This document shows positions 1-6,997 of a stretch of 8,020 nucleotides of DNA, piece after piece. Every line of letters starts with the position of its first letter. The stretch's first letter is position 1. The stretch is from Verrucomicrobiota bacterium (GTDB taxonomy: Bacteria > Verrucomicrobiota > Verrucomicrobiia > Chthoniobacterales > UBA10450): contig QHQV01000309.1 of assembly GCA_003219945.1 (NCBI GenBank), forward strand, positions 1 through 8,020. Reading direction: 5' to 3'. The translations under genes were made by a program, and so were the position numbers. The notes under the pieces are model-generated. The model had not been told where the DNA came from. It saw nothing but the letters and a program-made list of their open reading frames with translations, and did not search any database.

Positions 1-1772
1 TGATACACCTGCACGTTGCAAGTGTGCGCATACTTCGCTGTTTCGTCGGCGACGATTCCGCCCGAGCAATAATTCTTTTGCCATAAAATTGAATTGATTG
101 CGGTGACGACCAGGCGAAGGCGGCTGCCTTTCATGAGGCGACGCGCTACGAACAAACCCGGATTAAAATCGCAGGGCACCAATTCGCCGGGCTTCATGAG
201 TTTCGCTTCACGTGATGATTCGCGGTAACGCAGCCTGCGAATATCGCTCCATAGCGCAATGCAGGTGCCGTCTGGCTGGATTTCATAGAGGTCGCATTCG
301 AGATCGACATCCGGCGTGTCGATCGATAGCCACAGGTTCACAGCCGGACAACCGATCAAAGAAGTTTCGTTCGGTACCGGATCGGTGTGATAAACCAACC
401 CATCTTTGCCGATGCTCAATGCGAACGTCTGGTCGATTGCCGCAGTTTTTTCTTTCGGATCGGTTCCCTCAACGTTTTCGCCGCGACGTGTATCCAAAGG
501 ATCGTAAACAAAACCGTCCGAGCCACTGTTAGGTTGCTTTTCGTTCAGCGTGCCCGAGCGGAAGACGCCGTTTGGTTCGCCGTTCTTGGAATCGAGGTAA
601 AAGGTTTTTGGATTTGCAGTCAGCGTCTGAAAGTTGTCGGCGTATTTCCATTCCCCATTCGCGCCAGAGTTACCGGGGGCTAGCAAATAATACGCAATCT
701 GATTTTTGAGGAATGCCGGTTTCGGTCCCGATTTCATAGTCCAGTCGTACCACTGCCGGTGCAGATCATTTAAATCGACGATTGCCCCGGGGCCAAATTT
801 CACGCCGCCAACTTCATCCCTAGGCGTGCGCGTGCCGGCGTGGTCCCACGGACCGATGATGAGAAAATGTTTGGCGCGCGCTTGCGGAGAGGCGTTTGCG
901 AGATGATCCCGGTAGTACGTGAGCGCACCCAATTCGTCGCCGTCGTATTGACCCGTGATTGTGAGAATCGGCAGCGCGATCTCTTGAAATTCCTCACGCG
1001 TGGGCAGCATCGCGTCGTAGTAAGCGTCGGCAGTCGGGTGGTTGAGTATGCGCTGGAAATTAGCCGATGGATTTCCCACAAACGAATCGAGCGATTTGAA
1101 AGGGAGGTGCTTTTTGTAAGCGTCCAGGAATTTTGTGCGCCAGAATTTTTGATCACCAAACAGATTATCCTGCGGCGTGTGACCGCTCGTGAGCGTGAAC
1201 CATTGCATGTCGTAAGTCATCCCGATGTTATTGTAGGATGGATAATCCAGGCCCGGATGCGCGGCGGCAGCGGGCACGATCGTCACCAGATGAGGCGGAA
1301 ATTCTTTCGCCGTTGCCCATTGATCAAAGCCCGCATATGACCCACCCCACATGGCCACTTTGCCGTCACAGAACGATTGCTTCGCCAGCCACTCCCCCAC
1401 GTCGTGTCCGTCGCGCGGCTCATTTGCGAACGGCTCGAATTCGCCGCCAGAATTGCCGCGGCCGCGAACATCGACGAGCGCGAACACATAACCGTGTGAT
1501 GCGAAGTAGGCAGCGCGCGCATGGTACATGTCTGAGATGTACGGCGTCAGTGTAAAGATTACGGGCGTCTTCGGCGGCGAACCATCTGGAGTCTTTGGCA
1601 AATACAACGTCGCGTTCAGTTCGACTTTGTCGCGCACTGGAATCTTGGCGCCCCACTGTAGGTCGTAGTTCGAAGGTGGTTGCGCGGGGGATGGCGCCGG
1701 AGTCGGCGATTGCGCGACAATATTTATTGCGAAACCCGCGCAGAAGGCAACAGCGAGGAGTGATGATTTCAT
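1..1772 (-). CDS. Exported CocE/NonD family serine hydrolase (X-Pro dipeptidyl-peptidase-like), 3' end outside window
   Basis: The minus-strand frame is open from an ATG at 1772 to the left edge, giving 590 residues with no stop. Residues 1-21 (MKSSLLAVAFCAGFAINIVAQ) form a signal peptide, followed by a Pro-rich linker, so the enzyme is probably periplasmic or secreted. The alpha/beta-hydrolase part shows TPY (76-78), DVRGRGNSGG (101-110), the nucleophile elbow GGSYAG with Ser145, Asp277 in GQYDG and His311 in GPWDH. This is the Ser-Asp-His triad spacing of CocE and X-Pro dipeptidyl-peptidases. From about residue 345 the sequence resembles the family's C-terminal jelly-roll domain. The family cleaves esters or amides (cocaine esterase, alpha-amino-acid ester hydrolase, X-Pro dipeptidase), and the substrate here is unknown. 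The last visible residues (TCNVQVY) resemble the family's final strand, so I infer that only a short tail is missing. No clear Shine-Dalgarno precedes the ATG. It is divergent from the glycosyltransferase gene. Confidence 0.93.
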   Translation of the reverse strand, partial: MKSSLLAVAFCAGFAINIVAQSPTPAPSPAQPPSNYDLQWGAKIPVRDKVELNATLYLPKTPDGSPPKTPVIFTLTPYISDMYHARAAYFASHGYVFALVDVRGRGNSGGEFEPFANEPRDGHDVGEWLAKQSFCDGKVAMWGGSYAGFDQWATAKEFPPHLVTIVPAAAAHPGLDYPSYNNIGMTYDMQWFTLTSGHTPQDNLFGDQKFWRTKFLDAYKKHLPFKSLDSFVGNPSANFQRILNHPTADAYYDAMLPTREEFQEIALPILTITGQYDGDELGALTYYRDHLANASPQARAKHFLIIGPWDHAGTRTPRDEVGGVKFGPGAIVDLNDLHRQWYDWTMKSGPKPAFLKNQIAYYLLAPGNSGANGEWKYADNFQTLTANPKTFYLDSKNGEPNGVFRSGTLNEKQPNSGSDGFVYDPLDTRRGENVEGTDPKEKTAAIDQTFALSIGKDGLVYHTDPVPNETSLIGCPAVNLWLSIDTPDVDLECDLYEIQPDGTCIALWSDIRRLRYRESSREAKLMKPGELVPCDFNPGLFVARRLMKGSRLRLVVTAINSILWQKNYCSGGIVADETAKYAHTCNVQVY

Positions 1773-1783
1773 GTTGGTGGTGA

Positions 1784-1812
1784 TTGAAGCGAGCCGACGA
1801 CAGGAGAATAAG
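1784..1812 (+). promoter_or_regulatory. Weak candidate promoter in the divergent gap
   Basis: The 59 bases between the two divergent start codons contain TTGAAG (1784-1789) and AATAAG (1807-1812) separated by 17 bases, each matching 4 of 6 positions of the sigma-70 consensus. It would serve the glycosyltransferase gene. Short boxes like these occur often by chance, so this is a suggestion only. I could not pick out a convincing promoter for the minus-strand hydrolase. Confidence 0.2.
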
Positions 1813-1831
1813 ATTGTTGTTGTAACCGACG

Positions 1832-4006
1832 ATGCGTCCTCGCATCGCTTTGATGGTTTGCAGGTACGCCAGTTTGCGAGACCATAGGCAAATGGCGCGT
1901 CGACCTGCAAGCCACGTCCAACGTCAAAAGGAGGCGATTCGGAAGCCGCTACCCGCAGGGAACGGCGCGACGCCGCTCTCCTCTCAAGCGGAAGTACTCT
2001 GCGCGGGCGCGGTCTTTCTGGTTGCGCTGGTCGTATACAGTTGGACGCTTGCCCCCACAGTTACTTTGACCGACAGCGGCGAGTTGATTCTAGCGGCATA
2101 CGGACTGGGTGTGGCGCATCCGCCGGGTTTTCCGCTGTGGGTCATGCTCGCGCATCTGGCGTCGCTTGTGCCAGTCGGAAGCGTTGCTGTGCGAATCAAT
2201 TTCTCGTCCGCGGTTTTCGCTGCCCTCGCCTGCGCAACGCTCACTCTCGTTGTCGCCGAATTGCTTGTTACTGCTTCTTATTTTGCCGCGTCTCGCCGAA
2301 GGAACAAGACTGCGCGGCAGAGCCGCAATACTGACAGTTCAAACAGTCAAATATTTTTGATCTTCGCGCCCGCGGTCGGCGCGGGATTGTTGATGGCGTT
2401 TTCCCGCACGCTGTGGGCATACGCGACGATCACCGAAGTCTACACGCTCAATGCGCTGCTAGTCCTACTCGTTTTCTTTTTGGTCGTTCGGTGGCGGCGG
2501 CGGATCATTGAAACGAGAAAAGATTCCAGCGCAGCTGTCACGACACATGACACATGGATTTATGCCGCCGCCTTCGTATTCGGGCTCGCGATGGGTGTTC
2601 ATCACGTGACCGTGGCGTTAACGCTTCCGGCCATTGCCGTAGTCGTTTACAGAACAGAGGGTCTAAGGTTCTTCGCGAGCCGACGCCTTTTATATGCTGC
2701 GCTGATTTCGATCACCGCGTTGATCCTTGTCTACAGTTATTTGCCGTGGGCGGCCTCCCGCTCGCCTGCGATGAACTGGGGAAATCCGCGGTCGCTCCAG
2801 GAAATTTGGTGGCACATCACTGGCCGGCAGTATCGCGTATTTTTCTATTTTTCGCCGGCGGCCATGGGAACGCAGTTTGCTGAATTTTGTCGAATGGCCT
2901 TCCGTGAGTTTGGCTTTGCATGGCTGCCTTTGACGCTGTTTTTAGCGGTGGCAGGGCTCGCGAGCGCCTACAAGCGTCACCGCACCGCTTTTTGGTTTTT
3001 GCTGTTGATCGTACTCGCTGATCTGGCTTACGCGCTGAGCTACGAGATTGCCGAGGACAAGGACGCGTACTATTTGCCGGCATTCATTTCGATCGCGATT
3101 GCGGCCGGGCTCGGTATCCAGTGGTTGATTCAACTTGCTGCTTCGAAACGATCCCCGATGTGGACACCGTCTATCGCCGCTGCGACTGCGATTGTCCTAA
3201 CGTCGGCTACAGCATTCAGTGCGAATTGGCCATTCAACAATCGCAGGCATTACTTCATTGCCGATGATTATGTTGAGAACCTTTTCAGCACGATCGCGCC
3301 CAATGGACTGATGCTCACCCAAGATTGGCAGGTCGCGTCTCCCATGCTTTACGCGCAAGAAATCGAACAGCGCCGCGGCGATGTGAAAGTGGTAGACATT
3401 AATCTGCTGCGCCGCTCGTGGTATTTCGATTATCTGAAGCACGCGGATCCCGATATGATGGAGCGATCGCGCGAAAAGATCGATCCATACGTGGCAATCC
3501 TGAAGCAATGGGAACGCGATCCTGCGGCTTTTTCCCGGAGCCAGGACCTTACTCAAAGGATTAGCATGGCATTCCTCGAGATGATTCAGGCAATCGTCAG
3601 GAATGAAATCAGAGTCGAGCCGGTTTACATCACCAATGATGTGCTGATCGCTGATTCACTGAACAGCTACTTGACCCGATGGATCCCTCAAACCTATCAA
3701 CTTGTACCGCAAGGGCTGGTTTTCAATCTCGCAACTGACCAAAGCTTTCATGACTCCCCTGACCCGCATCTCCACATGCGGGGGTTGGCTGATGGGACGG
3801 TGCGTTTTGCGAAGGATGACGTCGCAAATCTGAAGATTTTGCCGGCGTATACGAGAATGCTGACCAATCGTGGGAAGTATCTGGCTTCTCTCAATCAGCA
3901 CGAGCGCGCCATCCACGCTTTTAAAGAGGCCTTGGCGCTCGATCCTGGAGTTACCACCGCGCGAGAAGGGCTTGAACAAAGTGCGGCCAAACTGCGCAAG
4001 CCTTAA
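1832..4006 (+). CDS. DUF2723/TMEM260-like membrane glycosyltransferase (GT-C fold) with C-terminal TPR-like tail
   Basis: A 724-residue polytopic membrane protein. After a basic N-terminus, the first membrane segment (about 55-74) leads into the family hallmark at 74-103: APTVTLTDSGELI, then AHPPGFPLW. The acidic pair Asp81/Glu84 sits in the first extracytoplasmic loop, where GT-C enzymes carry catalytic acids. About ten more hydrophobic segments follow to roughly residue 463. The soluble part (about 470-670) contains ADDYVENLFSTIAPNG and the YAQEIEQRRGDVKVVD stretch typical of bacterial DUF2723 proteins. Residues 680-715 (YLASLNQHERAIHAFKEALALDPG) look like one TPR unit. The human relative TMEM260 is a protein O-mannosyltransferase; by family analogy this enzyme moves a sugar from a lipid carrier to an exported acceptor, but donor and acceptor are not visible. 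The start is uncertain: Met1 (1832), Met8 (1853) and Met21 (1892) are all possible and none has a strong ribosome-binding site; Met21 has only a close AGG. Confidence 0.88.
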   Translation: MRPRIALMVCRYASLRDHRQMARRPASHVQRQKEAIRKPLPAGNGATPLSSQAEVLCAGAVFLVALVVYSWTLAPTVTLTDSGELILAAYGLGVAHPPGFPLWVMLAHLASLVPVGSVAVRINFSSAVFAALACATLTLVVAELLVTASYFAASRRRNKTARQSRNTDSSNSQIFLIFAPAVGAGLLMAFSRTLWAYATITEVYTLNALLVLLVFFLVVRWRRRIIETRKDSSAAVTTHDTWIYAAAFVFGLAMGVHHVTVALTLPAIAVVVYRTEGLRFFASRRLLYAALISITALILVYSYLPWAASRSPAMNWGNPRSLQEIWWHITGRQYRVFFYFSPAAMGTQFAEFCRMAFREFGFAWLPLTLFLAVAGLASAYKRHRTAFWFLLLIVLADLAYALSYEIAEDKDAYYLPAFISIAIAAGLGIQWLIQLAASKRSPMWTPSIAAATAIVLTSATAFSANWPFNNRRHYFIADDYVENLFSTIAPNGLMLTQDWQVASPMLYAQEIEQRRGDVKVVDINLLRRSWYFDYLKHADPDMMERSREKIDPYVAILKQWERDPAAFSRSQDLTQRISMAFLEMIQAIVRNEIRVEPVYITNDVLIADSLNSYLTRWIPQTYQLVPQGLVFNLATDQSFHDSPDPHLHMRGLADGTVRFAKDDVANLKILPAYTRMLTNRGKYLASLNQHERAIHAFKEALALDPGVTTAREGLEQSAAKLRKP

Positions 4007-4033
4007 CACTAAATGGCAACTTGCCTGCCACGT

Positions 4034-4063
4034 TTGCACATTCCCTTCGTGCTAGCGTATTAC
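4034..4063 (+). promoter_or_regulatory. Candidate promoter for the amidohydrolase gene
   Basis: In the 77-base gap before the amidohydrolase, TTGCAC (4034-4039) and TATTAC (4058-4063) are spaced by 18 bases. This would place a transcript start about a dozen bases before the ATG, giving a very short leader. The gene could equally be read through from the glycosyltransferase, since I see no convincing terminator between them. Confidence 0.25.
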
Positions 4064-4083
4064 ATCGCTTCTAAACGAGCAGT

Positions 4084-5430
4084 ATGAAAATCACGCCTCG
4101 CATTTTTCTACCTTTTTTGTGGTTCGGCATGGCGGCGCACGCAGCCGACCAACCAATCGTGCTTAAAGCCGCACGGATGTTCGACGGCAAATCGAACGCG
4201 CTCGTGCAAAATGCCGTCGTCATTATAGAGGGCGATAAAATTGTCGATGCGGGAAGCAACTTGCCGATTCCCAATGACGCACAGGTAATCGACCTCGGCG
4301 ACGCGACAGTTTCGCCTGGTTTCATGGATGCGCACACGCATCTGACTGCCGATTTTTCGGGTAATTACAGCGAGCGGCGATTGCAAGAACTCGATGTGAA
4401 CGTCTCCGAGCAGGCGATCATTGCCACGGCGCACGCACGTGCCACTGTCGATGCGGGCTTCACTACCGTGCGCGATCTGGGAAGCCGCTCCGTCAGCAGC
4501 CGGGAATTTGTCGATGTCGCGCTGCGCAATTCGATCAACAAAGGCGTGATCTTCGGCCCGCGAATGCTGGTCGCTACCAAAGGCATCGGCGCCACTGGCG
4601 GTCATTTTGATCCCACCAGCGGGTTTCGCGACTTTCTTTTTGGACGCGAACCGGACTACACAGATGGCATTGCGGATGGCCCTGATGAAATTCGAAAAGC
4701 GGTGCGGTTTGAGGTTAAGAATGGCGCGGATGTCATCAAGGCCGCAGTTTCTGGCGGCGTACTTTCACTCGCCGACGAAGTGGACACTCCGCAGTTGACG
4801 CCGGCTGAAATGGCGGCGCTGGTCGATGAATCGCATCGTTTACGCAAGAAAGTGGCTGTGCACTGCCACGGCGATGAAGCCGCGCGCGAGGCCATCGAGG
4901 CGGGCGTCGATTCGATTGAGCACGGTTCGTTTATGAAACCGGAAACGCTTATGATGATGAAAAAGAAAGGAACATTCCTCACGCCGACGCTGATGGCCTC
5001 GGAGTGGATCATGGGCAAACTCGACAATTATCCCCGGGGGTTGCAGGCGAAGGCGAAAGCGGCAACAGCGGCTCGTTCGGAAATGTTTCACAATGCGATT
5101 AAGATGGGCATCAAGATTTCATTTGGGACGGACGCAGCGGTTTTTCCACACGGACAGAATGCAAAAGAATTCAAGTTAATGGTCGATCTTGGTATGACTC
5201 CGATCGACGCATTGAAATCGGCCACGGCGAACGACGCCGAGCTTCTGGGCATTGGGCAAAAAGTCGGCACGCTGGAAAAAGGAAAACTGGCCGATATTAT
5301 TGCGATGCCGGGCGATCCGACTTTGGATATCACTGGAACCGAGCGTGTCTCATTCGTAATGAGACAGGGCAAAATCATCCGAAACGGCCCCGCGACGGCC
5401 GCTGCGGCGACGTCAACAACCGTTCAGTGA
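4084..5430 (+). CDS. Exported metal-dependent amidohydrolase (imidazolonepropionase/Xaa-Pro dipeptidase-like)
   Basis: A 448-residue protein of the amidohydrolase superfamily. Residues 1-20 form a signal peptide ending in AHA, so it acts outside the cytoplasm. The N-terminal beta-sandwich part is followed by the metal-binding DAHTH (His84, His86), the probable carboxylated Lys219 in DVIKA, His260 (VAVHCH), His280 (IEHGS) and the catalytic Asp350 in FGTDA. All ligands of a binuclear metal centre are therefore present. The C-terminus has the family motif GTLEKGKLADIIAM (395-408), then a low-complexity Ala/Thr tail from about 436. Length and motifs fit the secreted subgroup often annotated as Xaa-Pro dipeptidase or imidazolonepropionase-like; substrate cannot be decided, and the cytosolic histidine-degradation role is unlikely because of the signal peptide and the absence of hut genes nearby. 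The ATG at 4084 is chosen because the signal peptide begins there. It lies directly upstream of the rplA unit but is functionally unrelated to it. Confidence 0.92.
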   Translation: MKITPRIFLPFLWFGMAAHAADQPIVLKAARMFDGKSNALVQNAVVIIEGDKIVDAGSNLPIPNDAQVIDLGDATVSPGFMDAHTHLTADFSGNYSERRLQELDVNVSEQAIIATAHARATVDAGFTTVRDLGSRSVSSREFVDVALRNSINKGVIFGPRMLVATKGIGATGGHFDPTSGFRDFLFGREPDYTDGIADGPDEIRKAVRFEVKNGADVIKAAVSGGVLSLADEVDTPQLTPAEMAALVDESHRLRKKVAVHCHGDEAAREAIEAGVDSIEHGSFMKPETLMMMKKKGTFLTPTLMASEWIMGKLDNYPRGLQAKAKAATAARSEMFHNAIKMGIKISFGTDAAVFPHGQNAKEFKLMVDLGMTPIDALKSATANDAELLGIGQKVGTLEKGKLADIIAMPGDPTLDITGTERVSFVMRQGKIIRNGPATAAAATSTTVQ

Positions 5431-5511
5431 ATCATCGAAGCGGCGAATTGCGGTCCAACACAGCTCATCGGCCGCCGCTGCGGAAGCTCGATGCCGCACT
5501 CGCGGTGGTTG

Positions 5512-5551
5512 CCCGATATCGGTTCTCCGAGCTGGGAGAATTACGATCGGG
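5512..5551 (+). other. Two-stage hairpin downstream of the amidohydrolase gene
   Basis: CCCGAT (5512-5517) is the perfect complement of ATCGGG (5546-5551). Inside it, TTCTCC (5523-5528) pairs with GGAGAA (5535-5540) around the 6-base loop GAGCTG. Two G-T wobble pairs (5521/5542, 5522/5541) would extend the inner stem. The left side also includes a 10-base perfect palindrome, CCGATATCGG (5513-5522), which could instead be a protein-binding site. No T-run follows, so it is not a standard intrinsic terminator; it may act in 3'-end formation or processing. Confidence 0.35.
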
Positions 5552-5627
5552 ATTTATGCTTGAAAGTAACGGTGAGTTCCATCTCGCAATGTCGTCTGTT
5601 CGCGAATTTTCGGATTAACAGCTTGTT

Positions 5628-5655
5628 TTGACAACACATCAAATAGCGCTACGTT
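5628..5655 (+). promoter_or_regulatory. Candidate sigma-70 promoter for the rplA-rplJ-rplL unit
   Basis: TTGACA (5628-5633) is a perfect -35 box. With a 16-base spacer it is followed by TACGTT (5650-5655), which keeps the first, second and last positions of the -10 consensus. The predicted start near 5662 gives an untranslated leader of about 80 bases before rplA. The position just upstream of a ribosomal protein unit that lacks its usual upstream genes makes a local promoter plausible. Confidence 0.5.
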
Positions 5656-5664
5656 CCGTGTCCC

Positions 5665-5694
5665 GCTTGCTCGACCGAGCCGGAATAATTAAGC
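5665..5694 (+). promoter_or_regulatory. Possible folded leader of rplA
   Basis: In the predicted leader, GCTT (5665-5668) can pair with AAGC (5691-5694), and the adjacent GCTC (5669-5672) with GAGC (5677-5680) around the loop GACC. This leaves the asymmetric stretch CGGAATAATT unpaired on the 3' side. L1 represses its own mRNA in several bacteria and archaea by binding short helices joined by an asymmetric loop, so an autoregulatory role is conceivable. The stems are only 4 bp each, so the fold itself is uncertain. Confidence 0.25.
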
Positions 5695-5743
5695 AGGAGC
5701 CTCGCTATTAAAGTAGTGAACGGCGTTTGAACTGCACCGAATA

Positions 5744-6448
5744 ATGCAAACAAATCGAAGCAAACGTTATCGCGCGGCAGCGCAGCAGCTAGATCGGACG
5801 AAGAACTACAGTCTTACTGATTCGGTTGCGACGCTAAAGAAATTCTCGCCCACCAAGTTTGATCAAACCGTGACGCTCTCATTTCGCCTTGGGGTAGATC
5901 CCAAGCAATCCGACCAAATGGTGCGCGGGACTTGCCCCCTTCCACACGGCAGCGGAAAACAGGTGCGAGTGCTCGTGTTCGCGGAAGGTGAAGCAGCGAA
6001 GGCGGCCACAGACGCTGGCGCGGAGTTCGTCGGCATGAAAGAATTGATCCAGAAATGCCAGGAAGGCTTTCAAGATTTTGATGTGGCGATCGCTACATCG
6101 GCGGCGATGGCCGAAGTGCGGAAACTGGGGAAAGTGCTCGGTCCGCGCGGGCTGATGCCCAACCCCCGAACGGGGACCGTCACTGACGACACCGCCAAAG
6201 CGGTGCAGGAAGTGAAAGCCGGCCGCATTGAATTCAAACTCGACAAGAATGGCAACGTTGCCGTGCCGGTCGGAAGGTTTTCCTTTGAACAAAATGCGCT
6301 GGTGGAGAACGCAAATGCAGTGATTGAAGCTGTGGTGCGAGCTCGCCCGCCGACGGCTAAGGGCCGCTATCTTGAAGGTGTGACAATCAGTGCGACTATG
6401 TCTCCCGGCGTCCGCATCGATCCCAGCCCATATCTGAGCGGAGTGTAG
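5744..6448 (+). CDS. rplA: 50S ribosomal protein L1
   Basis: A full-length L1 of 234 residues; the bacterial family is about 225-240. It opens with the family's SKRYRAAAQQLDRTKNYSL segment, continues with the domain I strand LSFRLGVDPKQSDQMVRG (45-62) and LPHGSGKQVRVLVFAEG (66-82), and carries the L1 signature LGPRGLMPNPRTGTV (132-146). The end has TAKGRYLEGVTISATMSPGVRIDP (204-227). L1 forms the mobile stalk at the ribosomal E site, helps release deacylated tRNA, and in many bacteria represses its own operon. The ATG at 5744 fits the family N-terminus, though no clear Shine-Dalgarno is present (only an AGGAG at 5695-5699, far upstream). It is 24 bases before rplJ, clearly in one unit. It is unusual that rplK does not lie immediately upstream. 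Confidence 0.98.
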   Translation: MQTNRSKRYRAAAQQLDRTKNYSLTDSVATLKKFSPTKFDQTVTLSFRLGVDPKQSDQMVRGTCPLPHGSGKQVRVLVFAEGEAAKAATDAGAEFVGMKELIQKCQEGFQDFDVAIATSAAMAEVRKLGKVLGPRGLMPNPRTGTVTDDTAKAVQEVKAGRIEFKLDKNGNVAVPVGRFSFEQNALVENANAVIEAVVRARPPTAKGRYLEGVTISATMSPGVRIDPSPYLSGV

Positions 6449-6472
6449 GATCGGAGTAATTAGCTCGACAGT

Positions 6473-6997
6473 ATGCGACCAGAAAAAGCCAACATTGTTT
6501 CAGAGTTGTCCGAGGCATTGAAGCGCTCGCCTTTCGTGCTCGTGACCGACTATCGCGGAATGAAAGTAGCCGATTTTAGCGAGTTGCGGCATCGACTGTC
6601 GCCCGCCCGCGCCGAGGTGCACGTAGTGAAGAACAGTTTTCTCAAACTTGCGATGGCGGATTCTGGTTTTCCCGAAGTTGGTGACCAGGTCGCCGGACAA
6701 ACCGCGGTTGTTACGGGCGAAGCAGATGTAGCCCCGGTAGCCAAAATTTTTAAAACGTTTGCGACTGAATTCAAGCTGGCTGCGCTTAGGGTTGGTTTTG
6801 TCGATCGCGCAGCGCTTTCCACTACGGAACTGGAAACCTTGGCGGAATTGCCGGCACGGGAAATTTTGCAGGCACAACTGCTGGGAGTGCTGTTGTCGCC
6901 GGCGACGCGTCTAGTGAGTCTTTTCAATCAACCAGCCGCGGCATTAGCGCGACTGTTGAGCGCGAAGGCTGAAAAGGAGGGCGCGCCCGCGGCATGA
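6473..6997 (+). CDS. rplJ: 50S ribosomal protein L10
   Basis: A full-length L10 of 174 residues. The N-terminal 23S-binding domain shows MRPEKANIVSELSEALKRS, the conserved VLVTDYRGMKVADFSELR stretch (22-39) and VVKNSFLKLAM (51-61). The C-terminal helix that carries the L7/L12 dimers begins after LAELPAREILQAQLLG (122-138) and runs through FNQPAAALARLLSAKAEKEG. L10 anchors the L7/L12 stalk, where translation factors are recruited. A GGAG at 6453-6456 lies 16 bases before the ATG, which is a long spacing, so the ribosome-binding site is weak and coupling to rplA is likely. The 24-base gap after rplA leaves no room for an E. coli-style L10 autoregulatory leader directly upstream. The stop TGA overlaps an ATG (ATGA) that opens a small downstream ORF. 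Confidence 0.97.
   Translation: MRPEKANIVSELSEALKRSPFVLVTDYRGMKVADFSELRHRLSPARAEVHVVKNSFLKLAMADSGFPEVGDQVAGQTAVVTGEADVAPVAKIFKTFATEFKLAALRVGFVDRAALSTTELETLAELPAREILQAQLLGVLLSPATRLVSLFNQPAAALARLLSAKAEKEGAPAA

Larger units (their letters stand above)
5431..5743. other. Intergenic region between amidohydrolase and rplA (no rplK, nusG, secE or tRNA)
   Basis: These 313 bases hold no convincing gene. The only longer frame (GTG at 5427 to 5618, 63 codons) lacks a ribosome-binding site and recognisable similarity. The space is too small for an L11 gene of the usual ~140 codons, and no L11 fragment is recognisable. The first half contains a two-stem inverted-repeat element (5512-5551); the second half contains a candidate promoter (5628-5655) and a possible leader fold (5665-5694). 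No tRNA cloverleaf was found. Confidence 0.7.

Noticed and set aside
1420..1845. 141-codon minus-strand ORF spanning the divergent gap
   Set aside because: It overlaps the well-supported CocE-type gene in another frame, and its product is rich in Arg/Cys, as in shadow frames.
1925..1934. AAAAGGAGG inside the glycosyltransferase N-terminal region as a start signal
   Set aside because: The only start-like codon in frame downstream is an ATT about 2 bases away, too close to be used; no ATG, GTG or TTG follows at a suitable distance.
4014..4030. TGGCA/TGCCA hairpin after the glycosyltransferase as a terminator
   Set aside because: The stem is only 5 bp with a 7-base loop, and no T-run follows.
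5490..5600. tRNA-like element containing GGTTC in the gap before rplA
   Set aside because: No acceptor stem, anticodon arm or CCA-proximal pairing could be assembled around it.
5427..5618. 63-codon ORF overlapping the amidohydrolase stop
   Set aside because: GTG start without a Shine-Dalgarno, and a product with no recognisable family or compositional pattern.
5658..5711. 17-codon GTG-initiated leader peptide before rplA
   Set aside because: It would start at or before the predicted transcript start and has no ribosome-binding site; no run of regulatory codons is present.
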